Assembly (NCBI GenBank): GCA_016213785.1
Contig: JACQZQ010000008.1
Coordinates: forward strand, 124,001 to 188,000
Direction of reading: 5' to 3'
Source of the DNA: Acidobacteriota bacterium
GTDB taxonomy: Bacteria > Acidobacteriota > Blastocatellia > Chloracidobacteriales > JADJPF01
Length of the DNA stretch: 64,000 bases
The notes under the pieces were generated by a model. It saw only the letters and a program-made list of their open reading frames with translations, did not search any database and was not told the DNA's origin. A program made the translations under genes and the position numbers. Of the stretch, positions 28,491 to 37,000 are shown in pieces. The number at the start of each line of letters is the position of its first letter. The stretch's first letter is position 1.

Positions 28491-29906
28491 TTAAAGTTTA
28501 GTGAAAGATTCAGCTATAGTGTTTCTACACTTAACTTTCCATTCTTTTGTATCTACAGACCAAATAGCATATTGATTTTTATCATCCTTTTTGAAAAAAA
28601 ATATAACTAAATATTCTTTACTATTCTTTTTATTTTTTTCTTGACTAGCAGACCACTCAAAAGAGGTTATTTTTTGTTCTTTTATAATCTTTGCTGAGTA
28701 TTCTTTAATGGAAAGCCCGCTAGTTATTGAAGGATAATTTTGCACTAGTTTTAGAGCTTTTAACTGTTCTTTATTTTTAGGGTATGCTACTGCCTTATGA
28801 TTTGAAGAAGGCAGGTTAATTATATACAAACTAGCCAAGCATAGACTAACAAATCCTATCATAATAGCCAAAGAGATAGCTATTACTCTATAAGATACGC
28901 TTAAGGATAATGCTTCTTTGGATTTTTTAGATAGCCTAGTTTGGCTTGATAGAAAAGCAGACTTGTTTATAGGTGCTAAGGATAGTTCTAAACGCTCTTT
29001 GCTTAGCTCTTGAACCATTTGTTTAGCCACTTCATTATTAGAATCAATGGTTAGAATTTCCTTAAATTGGGTTGATGCTTTTTCACTTAATCCTATCTGT
29101 TTGTATAAAAAACCAAGCTCTAAATGATAAGAAATTTCTTTAGGGGTTAGCTCTATAGCTTTTAATAAGGCATTTTCTATTTCTTTGCTTTGATTAGGCA
29201 AATTGTGTAAGACTAGTACTAATTGATAGTAATAAGATGAGTTAAGGGGATTAAAATTAATGGCTTGTTTGTAGCAAAAAGCAGCTTGCTCATAATTACC
29301 TTTCATAGAGGCTATTTTGGCTTGATTTGCAAGGTTTTCAGCACGGCTAGCATTAAGCGACATATCTATTAAGTCATCATTTGAGAAATTAGTTAGGGTT
29401 TCTGATGAAAATTCAGATACATTTAGACTCGGGTCAGATTGGGCAAGACTCCCAAAAATTTCAGTAAAGTTTTGGGAATTAGCACTTATTTTTTTGCGAA
29501 ATTTGTTAGCTTTTAATTCACTTTCAATAGGGTTTTTAAGAGTTTGCAATACTGCATTGGCCGCAGCTTTATTACAGTCATCGGCTATTGGGAAACTGCC
29601 ATTTAAGAAAATATTTTTATCAGGTTTTTTTAAACAAATTAGAGTTTTTATAGAAGATGTGTTGTTAGAAGATGAAAATGTTTTTATATGATCAATCTTT
29701 AAATCCATTGGACGTGGCAACAAACTATTTACCGCTTTTATAGTAGCAAGTGCTATAAGTTTTAGAATTTCTTCGTTAGAATTTGTTCCTGTTTCTTCTC
29801 CACATCCTAGACTATCCCCAAGCTTTAATTTGACTATTACTTGAGTCTTTTCTTCTCCTTCAGACATTAGACTTATGTCATCTATTAGTATATTGTGAGA
29901 GTCCAA
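28491..29906 (-). CDS. TPR-repeat membrane protein
   Basis: 471 residues. About 1-140 is an alpha/beta region I cannot name. About 190-305 contains tetratricopeptide repeats (ANQAKIASMKGNYEQAAFCYKQAINFNPLN and following units). One membrane helix lies at about 343-368, and a C-terminal domain of about 100 residues (370-471), probably periplasmic, has an alternating strand/helix pattern. TPRs bind proteins. It is 34 bases upstream of the propeller kinase and may be its scaffold or substrate. An SD (GGGAG) precedes the ATG. Confidence 0.75.
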   Translation of the reverse strand: MDSHNILIDDISLMSEGEEKTQVIVKLKLGDSLGCGEETGTNSNEEILKLIALATIKAVNSLLPRPMDLKIDHIKTFSSSNNTSSIKTLICLKKPDKNIFLNGSFPIADDCNKAAANAVLQTLKNPIESELKANKFRKKISANSQNFTEIFGSLAQSDPSLNVSEFSSETLTNFSNDDLIDMSLNASRAENLANQAKIASMKGNYEQAAFCYKQAINFNPLNSSYYYQLVLVLHNLPNQSKEIENALLKAIELTPKEISYHLELGFLYKQIGLSEKASTQFKEILTIDSNNEVAKQMVQELSKERLELSLAPINKSAFLSSQTRLSKKSKEALSLSVSYRVIAISLAIMIGFVSLCLASLYIINLPSSNHKAVAYPKNKEQLKALKLVQNYPSITSGLSIKEYSAKIIKEQKITSFEWSASQEKNKKNSKEYLVIFFFKKDDKNQYAIWSVDTKEWKVKCRNTIAESFTKL

Positions 29907-30007
29907 AGCGTTTCTCCCTAATAATTTAACAATATAGTGACTTTTTATCTAAAAATCAAAATAGTATCTTGCAAATGATTTTGTCTCTACCAAAGTTTAT
30001 TAACTGT

Positions 30008-30793
30008 TTATTTTGCTGCGGGACTACATTGTTCGTAATTTGGTATTCCTGACCTATCTAAACAGTCAATCTTTTTAGGATAATTTTTTACTGACCAAGG
30101 AATATTTGTTAATGAGTCAGTATAAAAAGCTTTTGTACCTGTTTGGTAAAATCCACCATTAGAATAACTCTGTGGGACAGCTATCATATAAAACTCAACA
30201 ATATCAAACTTTGGTTGTCCAAGCGTATCAATGACCACTGACACATCTATTGGAATCATAACAAAATAATAGCCACTTTTAGCAAATACTATCCTAAAAG
30301 CTTTACCATTAGCTGGTATTCCATCAGTAGCAGCCCCTCCACAGTCTCCTGTACATAGAGTGCCACTACTGCCGCCCCCTTGATTAGCATCGTCATCATC
30401 GTCATCATCATCGTCATCATCATCGTCGTCATCATCATCGTCGTCATCGCTGCTATCACTCCCTTTGGTTCCGCCTCCTTTAGTTCCACCTCCTTTAGTT
30501 CCACCTCCATTACCATCACTACCAGCAATAGTGGCAGAAAGTTTTAACCTTGTACCAAAATCATCAGTAACAAAACCATTTATATAAAGATTATTAGGTG
30601 AAGTAAAAGTACCATAAACACTAAAATATTCATGATTAGCACTCATAAATGATTTTAGTTCAGCAATGGCTGAAGCCTCATTTGCTGCTCGCCTTGAAGC
30701 TATTAAACTTGGTATAGCAATAGCGCTAATTATGCCTATCATCACCATAACAATAAGTAACTCTAAAACAGAAAAGCCTAATGAGTTCTTCAT
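30008..30793 (-). CDS. type IV pilin-like protein with poly-Asp tract
   Basis: About 261 residues. A class III-type prepilin signal is visible: a short basic leader, then G-F-S-V-L-E-L-L with the conserved Glu5, followed by a long hydrophobic helix. After the pilin helix there is a GGGTK repeat (about 105-118) and 20 consecutive Asp (codons at 30389-30448), then a Cys pair (CTGDCGG) and a beta-rich end with a further Cys pair. The start is ATG 30793 (AAGGA 6-7 bases upstream), not the frame opening at 30826. It is 101 bases upstream of the TPR gene. It is probably a minor pilin or pseudopilin; an acidic surface that could bind Ca2+ or other cations is inference. Confidence 0.85.
   Translation of the reverse strand: MKNSLGFSVLELLIVMVMIGIISAIAIPSLIASRRAANEASAIAELKSFMSANHEYFSVYGTFTSPNNLYINGFVTDDFGTRLKLSATIAGSDGNGGGTKGGGTKGGGTKGSDSSDDDDDDDDDDDDDDDDDDDDANQGGGSSGTLCTGDCGGAATDGIPANGKAFRIVFAKSGYYFVMIPIDVSVVIDTLGQPKFDIVEFYMIAVPQSYSNGGFYQTGTKAFYTDSLTNIPWSVKNYPKKIDCLDRSGIPNYEQCSPAAK
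30389..30515. repeat. GAY codon run and GGGTK repeat
   Basis: Twenty GAT/GAC codons in a row (30389-30448), then three near-identical 15-base units encoding GGGTK (about 30467-30511), inside the pilin-like gene. Length changes would be in frame. Confidence 0.8.
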
Positions 30794-31051
30794 ACATTTT
30801 CCTTTTAACAGTTTTAAATAAAACATAATTTATATGCAAGAAATAAGCTTAAGTTAAAATAAGGTGATTGGGGTTTAGATATGTTTACTTATGTTGTTGT
30901 AAATTATTTTACAAGAATAAGGTTTGCAAAATCCATAATAAATAGCTATAAACTTATTAAAATTTTTATAGATAGAGTTTCCCAGTGGTTTTAGAAAACC
31001 TTTTGGTTTGGATAGGGTTTAGTATTTTATTAAACTAAGTTTTATACTCAC

Positions 31052-31336
31052 TTAACTATTGCTATCAGAATTATTTTCAGTTGTTGTATCTTGTTTATTA
31101 CTCTCTTCTTCTACACGCTCTCGAACACGTTGAGCAAACTCACGAACGCCTTTTTTACGAATAATTAACGCAGCTTCGGCTTCAGCTGAAGTTTGAGCCG
31201 CTTGTTCAGCAGCAACCATATCACCAGCTTCCATTACTAGGCGCATAATCTCATCTGATTGGTTAATTAGTTGATTTAATTGTAAGGTATTTTTATCTGT
31301 TGCAAGTTTTTTAGCATCAGTGGGCTTAATTGCCAT
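31052..31336 (-). CDS. small hypothetical helical protein
   Basis: 94 residues, probably two helices (about 10-45 and 45-80) and a disordered Thr/Asn/Ser tail. It has a strong SD (AGGAG) and no membrane segment or signal. Family not recognised. It is divergent from the gene at 31527. Confidence 0.6.
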   Translation of the reverse strand: MAIKPTDAKKLATDKNTLQLNQLINQSDEIMRLVMEAGDMVAAEQAAQTSAEAEAALIIRKKGVREFAQRVRERVEEESNKQDTTTENNSDSNS

Positions 31337-31526
31337 AATTTTTTTCTCCTAGCAAACTTGAAATAATTATGGATAGGGTGTATCGCAAAATAACATATTT
31401 TTTCTTTTGCTACAATTAGCAGATTAAAAAAAGAATAAATTTTGTTATATGCTATAGTTGCCCTATGTTTATGGATAGAGTATCTTTTATGCGTAACACC
31501 TATACAAAGTTCTAGGAGTAACAACT

Positions 31527-31904
31527 ATGTCTGATGAATTAGAAGTAGCTCGTCTTTCTATGATAGACGCTTTACAAAAGGCTACCCAAGAAAAAAAACT
31601 GGATTGGATTAGAACTAATCCAGATGAAGTTGAATGGAAACCAGGAACCATTGAACAACGCTATGCAATGATATCAGAAGAAGGCGTTTTTGTTACTTTT
31701 ACTAGAATGCGTTCTGGAGCAATGGAGCTTTTAGTGCAGTTTCAAGAAGAAGGATGTTATCGTGAATATCAAATCTCTGAAGAAGACGGAGAAGAGACAA
31801 AAAAAGCTTTAGATGCTCTATATAATCTCTTGCCCAGTACTGGTAAAATGATTCAAGATTTTAATTTTATTACACAATATCTCCAAGTTCCTTTAAATAA
31901 ATAA
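31527..31904 (+). CDS. small hypothetical protein upstream of a kinase
   Basis: 125 residues, soluble, with mixed alpha/beta pattern: helix 1-25, several strands (about 45-85), helix 88-102. Family not recognised. It has a good SD (AGGAG, 8 bases). It lies 40 bases before the kinase gene at 31945, so it is probably co-transcribed and could be a regulator or substrate of that kinase. Confidence 0.65.
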   Translation: MSDELEVARLSMIDALQKATQEKKLDWIRTNPDEVEWKPGTIEQRYAMISEEGVFVTFTRMRSGAMELLVQFQEEGCYREYQISEEDGEETKKALDALYNLLPSTGKMIQDFNFITQYLQVPLNK

Positions 31905-31944
31905 AAAATCCACCATACAAGCAAGAGAGATTGAGATAAATCCT

Positions 31945-33426
31945 ATGAAAAGGTGTTCAGTTTGTAGTAGAAAGTTTGAAGATAGTAATACTTTTTGCCC
32001 TTATGATGGCAGAGAATTAGTTTCTTTGCTTACTCAAGATATTATTGGTCGTTTAATTGATAATAAATACTTGATTGAAAATAAAATTGCTCGTGGTGGA
32101 ACAGGAACAGTTTATAAGGCTATGCATGTTCAACTTAATGTTTCTGTAGCTGTAAAAGTCCTTCATACTGAACGAATGAGCGATGCTTTAGCCGTAGAAC
32201 GCTTTCGCCGTGAAGCTTATGCTGCAATGCAAGTTCGTCACCCTAATGCTATTGCGGTTTTTGATTTTGGTGTTACTACAGATAACTTAGTCTATGTTGT
32301 AATGGAACTCTTACGAGGTATGAGCTTAAGACAAAAGCTTAAGCAAATGTGTTATGTCTCATTGTTAGATGTAAATAGTATTATTCAACAGATTTCTGCT
32401 GCTGTAGCAATTGCTCATAAACGTAAAATCGTCCATCGTGACCTAAAACCAGAAAATGTATTTATTCATAATGATGGAGATGAGGAAATAGTTAAAGTCG
32501 TAGACTTTGGATTAGCCAAACTACGTGGTTTTATAGATGATGTAGAATCTCCTGCATTAACTAGAGATGGTCTAGTAATAGGAACACCGCTTTATATGTC
32601 TCCAGAACAAAGCCGAGGACGTTCTGTAGATAAACGCTCAGATATATATTCTCTAGGAGTAATGCTTTATGAAATGCTTACAGGAACATTACCCTTTCGA
32701 GGATCCTCTTTAAGTGAAATCGCTATAAAGCATGCAACAGAAAAACCTAGACCTGTTTATGAAATCCGACCTGTTTTACCAGCAGTAATTAATGCTGTAG
32801 TAATGCATGCTTTAGAAAAAGTGCCTAAAAATCGTCCTTCTACTGTCACCGAATGGGCAGCATCTTTGCATGCAGCAGTAAAAGCTGTTACTGAAGGACA
32901 ATTTAGAGATCTTTTTATTAATGCAAGTGATGAAGATTTAGAAGCTGCTATTTTACTTACAGGAGAAATGGATCAATTAAGAATATCAAGTCCAGGTATT
33001 GGAGAAGCCATTGACTTAGGAAATGAAACAGGGAGCCACCATTTTCAAAAAAATAAACAAACAAATTTTCCTAATAACCAAGCTCAAATGGAAACCCCTT
33101 TTCAAAGGGGGATGCCTATTCAAACAGAAGGTTTAATTAATAGCTCATCAGCTATGACTTTAGGACAAATGTCCTTAGATGATCCTACTCTAGATGCTAA
33201 TTCTACTTTTATGGAGGAGAGTAAAACTTACCCACAAATTCCACAAGAAGACCTGCCAATGTATATTTTTACATCTGCTCAAGATTCTATGATGGTCTTA
33301 CAAGCAGTTATGACCCACCTTGCCGCTCAACACCCCTTAAACGAGGATCTTCTTAAAGTCATAGAAAAAAATATTAAAGATATGCAAATGCTTGTAAAAC
33401 AAGCAAAGAACTTAGTGACTAAATGA
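31945..33426 (+). CDS. soluble Ser/Thr protein kinase with N-terminal Cys cluster
   Basis: 493 residues. Cys cluster C4, C7, C18 (CPYDG). Kinase domain about 41-305: ARGGTGTV (49-56), AVK lysine 71, HRD Asp166, DFG (188-190) and GTPLYMSPE. About 310-440 is a polar, Gln/Asn-rich, probably disordered stretch, and the C-terminal 60 residues form amphipathic helices. No membrane helix, unlike the three kinases at 12382, 24898 and 26093. It converges on the one-TM protein at 33439 with only 12 bases between stops. Its substrate is unknown. Confidence 0.9.
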   Translation: MKRCSVCSRKFEDSNTFCPYDGRELVSLLTQDIIGRLIDNKYLIENKIARGGTGTVYKAMHVQLNVSVAVKVLHTERMSDALAVERFRREAYAAMQVRHPNAIAVFDFGVTTDNLVYVVMELLRGMSLRQKLKQMCYVSLLDVNSIIQQISAAVAIAHKRKIVHRDLKPENVFIHNDGDEEIVKVVDFGLAKLRGFIDDVESPALTRDGLVIGTPLYMSPEQSRGRSVDKRSDIYSLGVMLYEMLTGTLPFRGSSLSEIAIKHATEKPRPVYEIRPVLPAVINAVVMHALEKVPKNRPSTVTEWAASLHAAVKAVTEGQFRDLFINASDEDLEAAILLTGEMDQLRISSPGIGEAIDLGNETGSHHFQKNKQTNFPNNQAQMETPFQRGMPIQTEGLINSSSAMTLGQMSLDDPTLDANSTFMEESKTYPQIPQEDLPMYIFTSAQDSMMVLQAVMTHLAAQHPLNEDLLKVIEKNIKDMQMLVKQAKNLVTK

Positions 33427-33438
33427 TTTCCCAATATA

Positions 33439-34011
33439 TTAATAATATTGTTTTTCTAATGAAGGTGCTGGTTGTTGGGAATCATTTGGTTGAGGAGTTG
33501 GACTAGGTGTTTGCCCAGAAGGGTTTTGCTCAGGGGTAGTTGTAGGAAGAGGTGGTGCTTCAACTGCTTTATTAATAGTGAAATTTATACTTTCAGTTCT
33601 AAAATTGTATGATTGCTCAATATCAGGATTAGACATAACTAACCAGTAGTAATTATGGTTTGCTTGAAAAAATGATTGTTGATAACGATCAGGTTTATAT
33701 CCAATTTGATCAGTAATTTGTCTCATTACTAACTCGCTATCTTCTTTATCATAAACCTCTATAACATAAGAAATATTAGATTTATTACTTTCCCACTGAA
33801 AATCTAATTCATCTGCTCCTAAAACTTGCTCACTTTTAGGGGTAAGCAATTTAACATTAGGTTTAGAAAAGAACTTATATCCAAAAGCTGCTACTATTAA
33901 AAAAATAATTACTCCAAATATTTTGAAGTTTGTTGGAGAAAAGCCATCTAAAAGAACTTTATCTTTTTCTGGAGCAATAAATTTTGGCGTTTTAGGTTCT
34001 GGACTTGACAT
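33439..34011 (-). CDS. single-pass membrane protein with Pro-rich tail
   Basis: 190 residues: a cytoplasmic N-terminus of about 28, a membrane helix (about 31-48), a beta-sandwich-like periplasmic domain (about 55-145; LDFQWESNKSNISYVIEVYD), then a Pro/Thr/Gln-rich tail. The sandwich resembles fibronectin-III or Ig-like folds in pattern only. It follows the minor pilin genes on the same strand. Its start codon lies 9 bases after a GC-rich hairpin, and the only good SD (AGGAG) lies before that hairpin. A role with the pilus genes is possible but not shown. Confidence 0.65.
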   Translation of the reverse strand: MSSPEPKTPKFIAPEKDKVLLDGFSPTNFKIFGVIIFLIVAAFGYKFFSKPNVKLLTPKSEQVLGADELDFQWESNKSNISYVIEVYDKEDSELVMRQITDQIGYKPDRYQQSFFQANHNYYWLVMSNPDIEQSYNFRTESINFTINKAVEAPPLPTTTPEQNPSGQTPSPTPQPNDSQQPAPSLEKQYY

Positions 34012-34019
34012 AAAATAAT

Positions 34020-34046
34020 TAAAGGGCGCTACTCTAGCGCCCTTTA
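34020..34046 (-). terminator. GC-rich hairpin between the pilX-like gene and the next start
   Basis: AAAGGGCGCT/AGCGCCCTTT (11 bp with the flanking pair), 5-nt loop, then AATTATTTT on the minus strand. It may terminate the minor pilin transcript, or bridge the AGGAG at 34048-34052 to the ATG at 34011. Confidence 0.65.
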
Positions 34047-34061
34047 TCTCCTATTGAGGGT

Positions 34062-37000
34062 TTAATTTGGTTTTTGACGTTGTACTTGACTTTGTTGGAA
34101 TCCTTTGAAATCAACTAATTGCAGGAATGGAGATCCTGGTGGTAGTGTACAAGGGTTATTAAAGTCAGTGTCAAATATCCAGTCACGGTTAGGTGGTCTA
34201 TATACATAGTCTACTTCTCCAGCAGTTGTGAAGCCTAACGTCTTGCCAGCCCCACCAACGCGCTTAAATGCACCATTACCTTGAGTGCTCTTATAGATTC
34301 TTATTAAAGAACCTGAGTAAGTAGCAAATTGAGGGTTGTCATCATTTTGTCCCCAATCTTCTAAGAATCTTGGGAAATTATTAAGTGCACCAGAAGAATA
34401 TGAAGAATTAGTTCCTTGGTGAATAGTTAAAGAGTTAGCCCCATTGACACCATTCCAGTATTGAGGATACCAACTTGGAGTAAAACCACTAACTAAAGCA
34501 AACCTATAGACACTATTTCTTGCTGGACGATAACCAATTGCTTGATAAGGTGTAATAAAGCTACGGGAATCTAACCAACCAGCATTATTATCAGTCGTAC
34601 TCCAATTAGTATTTGAAGAGCCTACACAAACACCAGAGAGTAAAGTAATTGCATCTGCAACTATTGCAGCAGGAACATGGCAATTATTTCCACAAGTGTC
34701 AAAATCATTACCATTAAAGTATGTTGGTCTTGTTGGAGCATTTGTTCCTGTGATTACAGGCACCATAACTCCACCTGTTGGAGTAATTCCTGGAAATGCA
34801 TCGCCAGTATCACCTACTTCAGCAGCAGGAGCATTAAAGTTACCTAATACATAAACAGGGTTTTCTGAAATTATATTTACCCCTAATGGGAAATTACAAA
34901 CTCCAATTCTTGGCCCTGTTGGGAATAGGTTACTAGCATTTACTAGTCTAGTTCCCCTACGGAACATTTCTACTCTTAATCTTGTAACATCTGTATCATA
35001 GACTGGAGCAGGTTTACGACTCCATTGTGCATTTCCAGTAGCAGCAGGCTGATTAAAGCGATTAGTTCCTACTTGAGTCATTGCTATTATATTACCCATT
35101 CTAGCCGTAGTGTTAGGTTGTGTAGCATAAGTAGTTGCTCCATCATATTGGTCTTCTGCTGTAACATTTCCAGCTGTTGGAGGCAATGTACCGCTATAGA
35201 AACCATCGGTATAAGGCGCTGTTTCACTAAAACCACTATTAGTAGTTTCTCTAGCTATAAAACAGTCATTATTAGCATCTTGAGGCGATTTTCCTTCATC
35301 CCTATTGTTAGAGTTAAGTCCTGGATCACACCCAAAAGGTGCTGCCATTGCTGCTGCGCTGGTTGCTACTTGAATTGCAGCGGGGTTTCCTCCATTAGTA
35401 TTTCCTCCATCGCTCCAAACAACGTCTTCACGGTTGTATTCACCATCGCCAATCAAGCTAGGTGTACCAGGGGTAGGTGTTGGGAGTTGAGCACCTGGAG
35501 TCTTAACATTTGGATTAGTATTTAATACTGGCTCATCACCACGACGATCAGACATATAGACTAACCAGCCATTATCTTGATTTAAGTCAATATTATCTCT
35601 TAATTGGGCTGCTGTTAATGGGTTTCCTGTTGATTGTCTAAATGGAGTATTTCCCATTTGAGAGAATAACGCGTCAAAATCACCTTTAAGTAATCTTCCT
35701 AGATTACCCATATCAATTTCAACTAAATTCATTGTTCCAACTTTAGTAACTGCTGTACGAACAAGACCACGAACAGGAGGATCAGCCGTAGCACCACCAT
35801 TAGGTTCATGGGGGGTGCCTTCACGAGAGTCAAACATATTAATTGGGAAAGGTACTAAACGGTGTTTTTGTGGAGTTGCTTGATTATCCATTACACTCCA
35901 AGTTGTTTCACCATCTTGAAATACTACAGATTCTACATTTGTAGAATCTGGTAAATCGCCTGGCATAAGAGGAGCATAAGGTTTTTTAGGTGTATTAGCA
36001 TTTTCAGTTAATTGAGTAGTTGCTGTTGGTGCAACATAATTACTTGTTGTTGCATTAGCATTACCGCTGAAATCTATAGATTGTCTAGCAAGTGTGTCAG
36101 ATTTTGCAGGTAGTTGCATACGGCCTGGAATCCTATTTAAGGTTGTTCTTGGGCCTGGGCTTGCTGTATCTGCGTCTGTATAGTAACCACATCTATCAAC
36201 CTGAGGTTCATGATAAGCTGCGCCTGTTGTATCGTTTCTGGTTAAATATTTACCAGCGCCATCTAAATTATCTTCTATACCAAACATATTAAGACCACCA
36301 GGATTATTAAAAGCTCGTCTTGCCATGCTTGAATAGTAATCAACTATAACATTTGTTAGGTTGTTTAAGCCTTGAGGTACATTAGCAGAAGTTAAATCTG
36401 CTGGCATTGCATCATTTAGAGTAGCAGACTTAGCATTTGTATAAGGTACTCCAAAACGTTGTATGTGAAGAATAGAATTTTCATCTGGGAATGGGCCAGT
36501 TCCAAAAGGTAATGGGCCATTTTTATATGCAGCTGATGGGAAACTTGCTGTAGCTCTAGGATAGTAAAAAGCTCCTGTGGAATTAGCTGAGTAAGGAACT
36601 GTTAGCCCTAGGTTGAGTATTTCTTGAGTAATATCTTGGGTTAAGCCATTAGCGCGAACAACTTCAACCTTAATCCATCCATGAACTCTATAGCCATTAA
36701 CACGAGCGCCTGTAGGACGAGGTACACCATCTGTTGGGCTAATAACTTTAGGAACATAGCCTCTTGGTAGAGGTCTATTTGAGATTCCTGCAACAGTATC
36801 ATCTGGCATATAAAACCAATTAGGATTAGTTGTAGGAAATCCAGAAGCCTTTACGGTTTCTGTGCCTGTCATTGCAAGTAATGGATCTGGTGCGTCTAAC
36901 TGAATACCACCAAAAGGCCCAGTGGCTGATGTTGGATTAGTTACATCATCTCCTGGTACAACACTTCTTGGTAGTTGAGATTGATAGTCAGCTAGAGTAA

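Noticed and set aside
30881-30994. 37-codon plus-strand ORF with a G-rich stretch before the ATG
   Set aside because: Aromatic and basic composition like translated AT-rich spacer, poor SD, and no domain or neighbour support.
33432-33450. CAATAT...ATATTG inverted repeat between convergent genes
   Set aside because: The stem is only six AT pairs, too weak to call a terminator.
35025-35525. 166-codon frame opposite the giant PilX-like gene
   Set aside because: Cys/Ser/Ile-rich shadow of the Asn/Thr-rich coding strand; no SD.
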